From: Verrucomicrobiia bacterium
GTDB taxonomy: Bacteria; Verrucomicrobiota; Verrucomicrobiia; Verrucomicrobiales; Akkermansiaceae
Direction: 5' to 3'
Assembly (NCBI GenBank): GCA_947460915.1
Contig: CANHKJ010000027.1
Span: 1-19,120 of the forward strand
DNA: 19,120 nucleotides
Under the pieces are notes generated by a model. That model saw only the letters and a list, made by a program, of their open reading frames with translations, was not told the DNA's origin and made no database searches. The position numbers were made by a program, and so were the translations under genes. Position 1 is the first letter of the stretch. Every line of letters begins with the position of its first letter. This document shows positions 16,137 through 19,120 of this stretch, piece after piece.

Positions 16137-17453
16137 TCACTTTGCAATAATGACTTCCGCTCTCGCTCCGCCCTGCGGCCCAAGGCCGCGCGACAATTTC
16201 CAAAGGCAAGATTCACAAAGCCTCTCAACAAGAGATAGTCCAATGCCATTCCCGACGGCAGAAGCTCTGGAAGGCAATTGAGGAAAGCCTGGCCCGTCAT
16301 CTTGAAAAACCAAAGACACAAAATCCTTATCAGAGCTAATACTTATATCCAAAATTCCTCCGCCGGCATAATGAAACGCATTGCCAATTAGGTTATGACA
16401 TAAAATGGTTAGAGCTTCAAAGTCTACCTCCAAGAGGACTTCATGATCGGAATGAATAGAAACCTTCAACGAATTTTCAGGATGAAGCATGCGGATTTCG
16501 TCAACTACTTGTCGGACTGTCGCTACTACGTCCAATGCGCGCGCGCTTTCTGGAGCTTTGCGCTCGCGGGCAAGCAACAAGAAAGTCCGAACTAGTCTGT
16601 CCATGCGTTGCGAAGACCTCCGCATGCGTCCAATGATGCGCTCACGAGCGGCAACATCTTCTTGAGCCTGTTCAAGGAGATCCATTGCTGACCTCATCGT
16701 AGCAATCGGAGTTCTTAGCTCATGACTGCAATCTGATAGAAAATGTCTCTCTCTTGAAATCGCCAGCCCGAATCGTTGTCGATAGTCATCTAAAGCACAA
16801 GCAAGTTGGCCAATCTCATCGTCGAGAAACTCTTTCTGTAACGGTGAAGCTTTCACATCAGCTGGGGCGCTCAGAACGCGGCGAGTTAAAACGCGCACCG
16901 GCTTCAGTGCCCAGCGTGCAATCAACTGGCTTACGCCTAAGGCGACGAGAAAAAGCATGATGCTAAGCATGAGCATCCGCTTCTCTACACTCTCTGTTTC
17001 CTGCTCGCTTACCTCCAGAGCGCTTAGGTCAGCCAACACAGCGTGAATTTGTCCTGTCGATTCATTTGGCGCAATCCACAGACGGAACTCCCGCTCATAG
17101 CCTAGAAATATCCACAGTTTCAAACGATCAGGAAATGTGCGTATGACTTCACTACGGCTGAGGTCATCATTAGCAAAAATATCATGTAGTCCTGGAGTAG
17201 TAGGGACCTCGTGAAGCTGCATTTTGTTTTTCAAAAAATCAGCGTTCGGATGCGCCGTTATTCCTTCCGGCAGAGTGGCCCCCGTTTTGCCCAAGGCTAT
17301 GTCTGCTGCCACTTGTACAAAAAACTTATCATGGATTTCATCCTCCGAATCTAACAAAATGATCCAACCAACTCCAGAAAACACCATAATGATCAAAGCG
17401 GCAAAGCAGATGATCAACAAACGAATGCGAACTTCTAGCCTAGTCGATTTCAT
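16137..17453 (-). CDS. Sensor histidine kinase (class I, EnvZ/QseC-like layout)
   Basis: 438 residues. TM1 is about 9-34, a periplasmic sensor about 35-158 matches no family I recognise, and TM2 is about 159-180. A HAMP-like linker (WALKPVRVLTRRV) follows. HisKA contains the phospho-acceptor His244 in SDCSHELRTP. HATPase_c has the N-box HNLIGNAFHYA (Asn354/Asn358), G1 DDGPGF (386-390) and G2 GNGIGLSLVERL (401-412). All catalytic motifs are intact. The start overlaps the response-regulator stop as ATGA, implying translational coupling. Its signal is unknown; the co-directional outer-membrane barrel suggests an envelope cue. Confidence 0.93.
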   Translation of the reverse strand: MKSTRLEVRIRLLIICFAALIIMVFSGVGWIILLDSEDEIHDKFFVQVAADIALGKTGATLPEGITAHPNADFLKNKMQLHEVPTTPGLHDIFANDDLSRSEVIRTFPDRLKLWIFLGYEREFRLWIAPNESTGQIHAVLADLSALEVSEQETESVEKRMLMLSIMLFLVALGVSQLIARWALKPVRVLTRRVLSAPADVKASPLQKEFLDDEIGQLACALDDYRQRFGLAISRERHFLSDCSHELRTPIATMRSAMDLLEQAQEDVAARERIIGRMRRSSQRMDRLVRTFLLLARERKAPESARALDVVATVRQVVDEIRMLHPENSLKVSIHSDHEVLLEVDFEALTILCHNLIGNAFHYAGGGILDISISSDKDFVSLVFQDDGPGFPQLPSRASAVGNGIGLSLVERLCESCLWKLSRGLGPQGGARAEVIIAK

Positions 17454-18163
17454 GGTGATAGCCGACGCGATGACAGCAATTGATAACCGATTCCACGATG
17501 CGTTAGCAAAATCGGGGCTAAACCTGGCGGGTCAATTGCAGCACGTAAAACAGCAATGTGTGTACGCAAAGCATCACTGCCGGGCGGTTCATCACCCCAG
17601 AGGTAAAATTCTAAATCAGCACGCGCGACAATTCCTGGCGAGTGCTGCATTAATTTTTCTAAGATCGTAAAGCCCATATTCGTAAGTTTGAGCCGCTGTT
17701 GCTCAAGAGTTACTTCTCTCGTGGATGCACACAATTGAAGATCCGCGATTCGCAATGTATTCCCATTAGTTGAAACATTACCTCCTGATCGGCGAACCAA
17801 CGCTTGCAGCCTCGCCAACAATTCTGCCAAAGCAAAAGGCTTCACAAGATAATCATCCGCCCCAGCTTCAAAGCCGCGTAACCGATCATGCAAGGTGTCT
17901 GCGGCTGTCAGCATCAGAACTGGCAGGCCAGGAGCTAACTGTGTACGAACACGCTCACATAGTTCAAGACCGTCGATTCCAGGCATACGTAGATCGAAAA
18001 TACCAACCGAATGCTTACCGCTGATGAGTCGATGCATCGCCAAAGCGCCATTCGGCGCATAGTCCACACGCCAACCTCGTAGCTCAAGGAAGTCTTGAAT
18101 GTTTGCAGCAAGATCAGGGTCGTCCTCAACGAGAAGGACAGGAAGTGGCGGCACATCGCTCAT
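17450..18163 (-). CDS. OmpR/PhoB-family response regulator
   Basis: 237 residues from the ATG; an in-frame GTG 8 codons upstream (18187) is possible and would leave only 16 bp after the barrel gene. The receiver domain (about 7-120) has acidic pocket residues in LLVEDDPDL, phospho-acceptor Asp57 in IFDLRMPGIDG, Thr86 (LMLTAAD) and Lys108 (DYLVKPF). The C-terminal winged helix (about 135-235) has the typical DNA-binding end RTHIAVLRAAIDPPG and LTHRGIGYQL. Encoded between the barrel and the kinase on one strand, it is the obvious partner of the kinase and a likely regulator of the barrel gene. Confidence 0.93.
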   Translation of the reverse strand: MSDVPPLPVLLVEDDPDLAANIQDFLELRGWRVDYAPNGALAMHRLISGKHSVGIFDLRMPGIDGLELCERVRTQLAPGLPVLMLTAADTLHDRLRGFEAGADDYLVKPFALAELLARLQALVRRSGGNVSTNGNTLRIADLQLCASTREVTLEQQRLKLTNMGFTILEKLMQHSPGIVARADLEFYLWGDEPPGSDALRTHIAVLRAAIDPPGLAPILLTHRGIGYQLLSSRRLSP

Positions 18164-18203
18164 CAAGCGAAGTTTGTCAGAAAACACTACGCAACACCAG
18201 CAT

Positions 18204-18884
18204 TTAGAACGAGTAGCGTAAGCCTAGCAGAGCTGAATAACCATTATAATCCGCATCAATTTCTCCTGCTGGACCTGTTTGCGCCTCCAGGGTAGAACTT
18301 CCAGAATAGTGATAGCGAAGCTCTGCAAATGCAGAAAATTTTTCACTGATGGGATAATGCAACCCTGCAATGAATTGCGCTGCTGGCACCCAGTTATCTG
18401 AATGCTCCTGCTCTGCACCAGCCACTGTGAAGTCGATGTCGATTTCTTGCATTGCACCGAAGCCTACGCCGACATAAGGATTAACTTTGCTGAAAAAATT
18501 CCCTCCACTATTTTCACGGTTTAAAGTGTAGATGACATTGAGCATCAGATTGGTCGAAGCGAAGTCTCCATCGCTAACGCCATCGAATTCGCCCCCACTC
18601 ACGGATTCTACACTGTTACTGCGATAGAACCACTCCAGTTCCATTGCCCAAGATGGAGAAATAACTTTACCAAAAGACATTCCCGAAAGAAAGCCGATAT
18701 CATAAGATCCATCTCCAGTTGTTCCACCCTCTTTGATGCCCCCGTCTAGCAGCTCGCTAAAGCCACCGAATGCCTCAAGGTATACTCCATCCCAAATGGA
18801 CTGCGCTTGAACTATAGCGCTAGTAGCAACGATTGATGTGGCAAAAACGCGCCCTATATTTTGATAACGATTGATGATTTTCAT
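18204..18884 (-). CDS. Outer-membrane beta-barrel protein in the two-component operon
   Basis: 226 residues from the ATG starting MKIINRYQNIGRVFATSI, chosen because the signal peptide (about 1-27, ending VQA|QS) then begins correctly; an ATG 18 codons earlier (18938) adds an unlikely extension. The mature chain shows repeated amphipathic strands (YLEAFGGF, MELEWFYRS, TNLMLNVIYTL, VNPYVGVGFGAM, FSAFAELRYHYSG) and ends LLGLRYSF with the terminal Phe expected for barrel assembly. It fits the OmpW/OmpA-like 8-strand porin-like group; the exact family is unknown. The stop is 40 bp before the response-regulator ATG with no hairpin between, so one operon is likely. Confidence 0.78.
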   Translation of the reverse strand: MKIINRYQNIGRVFATSIVATSAIVQAQSIWDGVYLEAFGGFSELLDGGIKEGGTTGDGSYDIGFLSGMSFGKVISPSWAMELEWFYRSNSVESVSGGEFDGVSDGDFASTNLMLNVIYTLNRENSGGNFFSKVNPYVGVGFGAMQEIDIDFTVAGAEQEHSDNWVPAAQFIAGLHYPISEKFSAFAELRYHYSGSSTLEAQTGPAGEIDADYNGYSALLGLRYSF

Positions 18885-18900
18885 AATAATTGTATTTGAT

Positions 18901-18981
18901 GTTAGATTCTCCGGGATCCGTCCCAGATCAGAGTTCATTATACAGAAGTAACGTTAAATAACCGCAATCCTCATGTTAAAT
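18901..18981. promoter_or_regulatory. Direct repeats upstream of the barrel/two-component operon
   Basis: GTTAAAT occurs at 18953-18959 and 18975-18981, 22 bp apart (about two helical turns), with a related GTTAGAT at 18901-18907. Tandem direct repeats in phase with the helix are the usual binding pattern of OmpR-type regulators, and one is encoded just downstream. No convincing -10/-35 pair is seen. Confidence 0.3.
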
Positions 18982-18984
18982 CTT

Positions 18985-19120
18985 CGTGAAATGTGCAGTC
19001 TTGATATGATGTCGGTGCCAACTAAGAGCAAATCACGGTTGGTCCGACAAGCACGTCAATCAACTTGAGATCAGGCTTTGCCTTTTGCTATGCCTCAGAA
19101 GCTTAATGGTCTAGACGGAA
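18985..19120. other. Right-edge region without assignable features
   Basis: No ORF of useful length, RNA gene or clear hairpin is seen. A 21-codon minus-strand stretch (19025-19087) containing KPDLKLIDVLVGPT looks protein-like but is bounded by stops on both sides; it could be a gene remnant. Confidence 0.3.

Larger units (their letters stand above)
852..17357. repeat. Dispersed heptamer CTAACAA / TTGTTAG, 13 copies
   Basis: Exact CTAACAA on the plus strand at 909, 4206, 4284, 9519, 11820, 12088, 12484, 12919, 14554 and 17351; TTGTTAG on the plus strand at 852, 4634 and 6731 (hand count). A random 7-mer of this composition would be expected about twice on the two strands together. Copies 9519, 11820 and 14554 are intergenic; the others lie in minus-strand genes. 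None lies in the roughly 4.1 kb of plus-strand coding sequence. Function unknown. Confidence 0.7.

Noticed and set aside
19025..19087. 21-codon protein-like stretch at the right edge (minus strand)
   Set aside because: Bounded by stops, no start codon and no family match I can name; too short to call even as a pseudogene.
1..19120. CRISPR array, tRNA/rRNA genes, insertion sequences, defence island
   Set aside because: Looked for regular direct repeats, cloverleaf arms and transposase motifs; none found.

Overview
The window (about 53% G+C by eye) looks like chromosomal DNA of a verrucomicrobium (PVC superphylum). Three observations point there. One gene combines the Planctomycetes/Verrucomicrobia membrane-bound dehydrogenase propeller, HEAT-like helices and cytochrome c. 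A very large secreted protein carries autotransporter-associated beta-strand repeats and the DPDGDGLVNLLEYA-type C-terminal module common in that phylum. A perfect TGTTC-N4-GAACA palindrome, the LexA-box form reported for Verrucomicrobia, lies upstream of recA. Most genes have no visible Shine-Dalgarno sequence. No tRNA, rRNA, CRISPR array, prophage or insertion sequence was recognised.

Layout. 1-588 (+) is the 3' end of clpC, closed by a strong bidirectional hairpin. 652-7536 (-) holds two exported proteins: a heme-binding PVC dehydrogenase-like protein (5230-7536) and a 1482-residue GH128-like glycanase with crystallin-like, LamG-like and beta-strand-repeat regions (652-5100). 7776-8297 (-) is a small outer-membrane beta-barrel protein, divergent from recA. 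8467-11812 (+) is recA, NAD kinase and an Xaa-Pro aminopeptidase. 11906-15855 (-) holds a beta-ketoacyl synthase without fatty-acid-synthesis neighbours, a secreted YHYH/EF-hand protein and argininosuccinate synthase. 15952-18884 (-) reads as one operon: outer-membrane barrel, OmpR-type response regulator, sensor histidine kinase (the last two overlap by 4 bp), and possibly a very small ORF. The last ~140 bases hold nothing I can assign.

How the genes relate. recA (SOS repair), nadK, argG and clpC are housekeeping. The accessory part is exported: polysaccharide attack (GH128-like protein) beside a periplasmic c-type cytochrome/propeller protein, two small barrels, and a two-component system that shares an apparent operon with one barrel.

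The most unusual non-coding signal is the heptamer CTAACAA (TTGTTAG on the other strand), counted 13 times by hand against about 2 expected, 10 of them in one orientation. All 7 copies of the major orientation that fall in minus-strand genes are read as TTG-TTA-G (Leu-Leu). The other 3 lie between a stop codon and an intrinsic terminator, in fixed chromosomal orientation whatever the direction of the gene.
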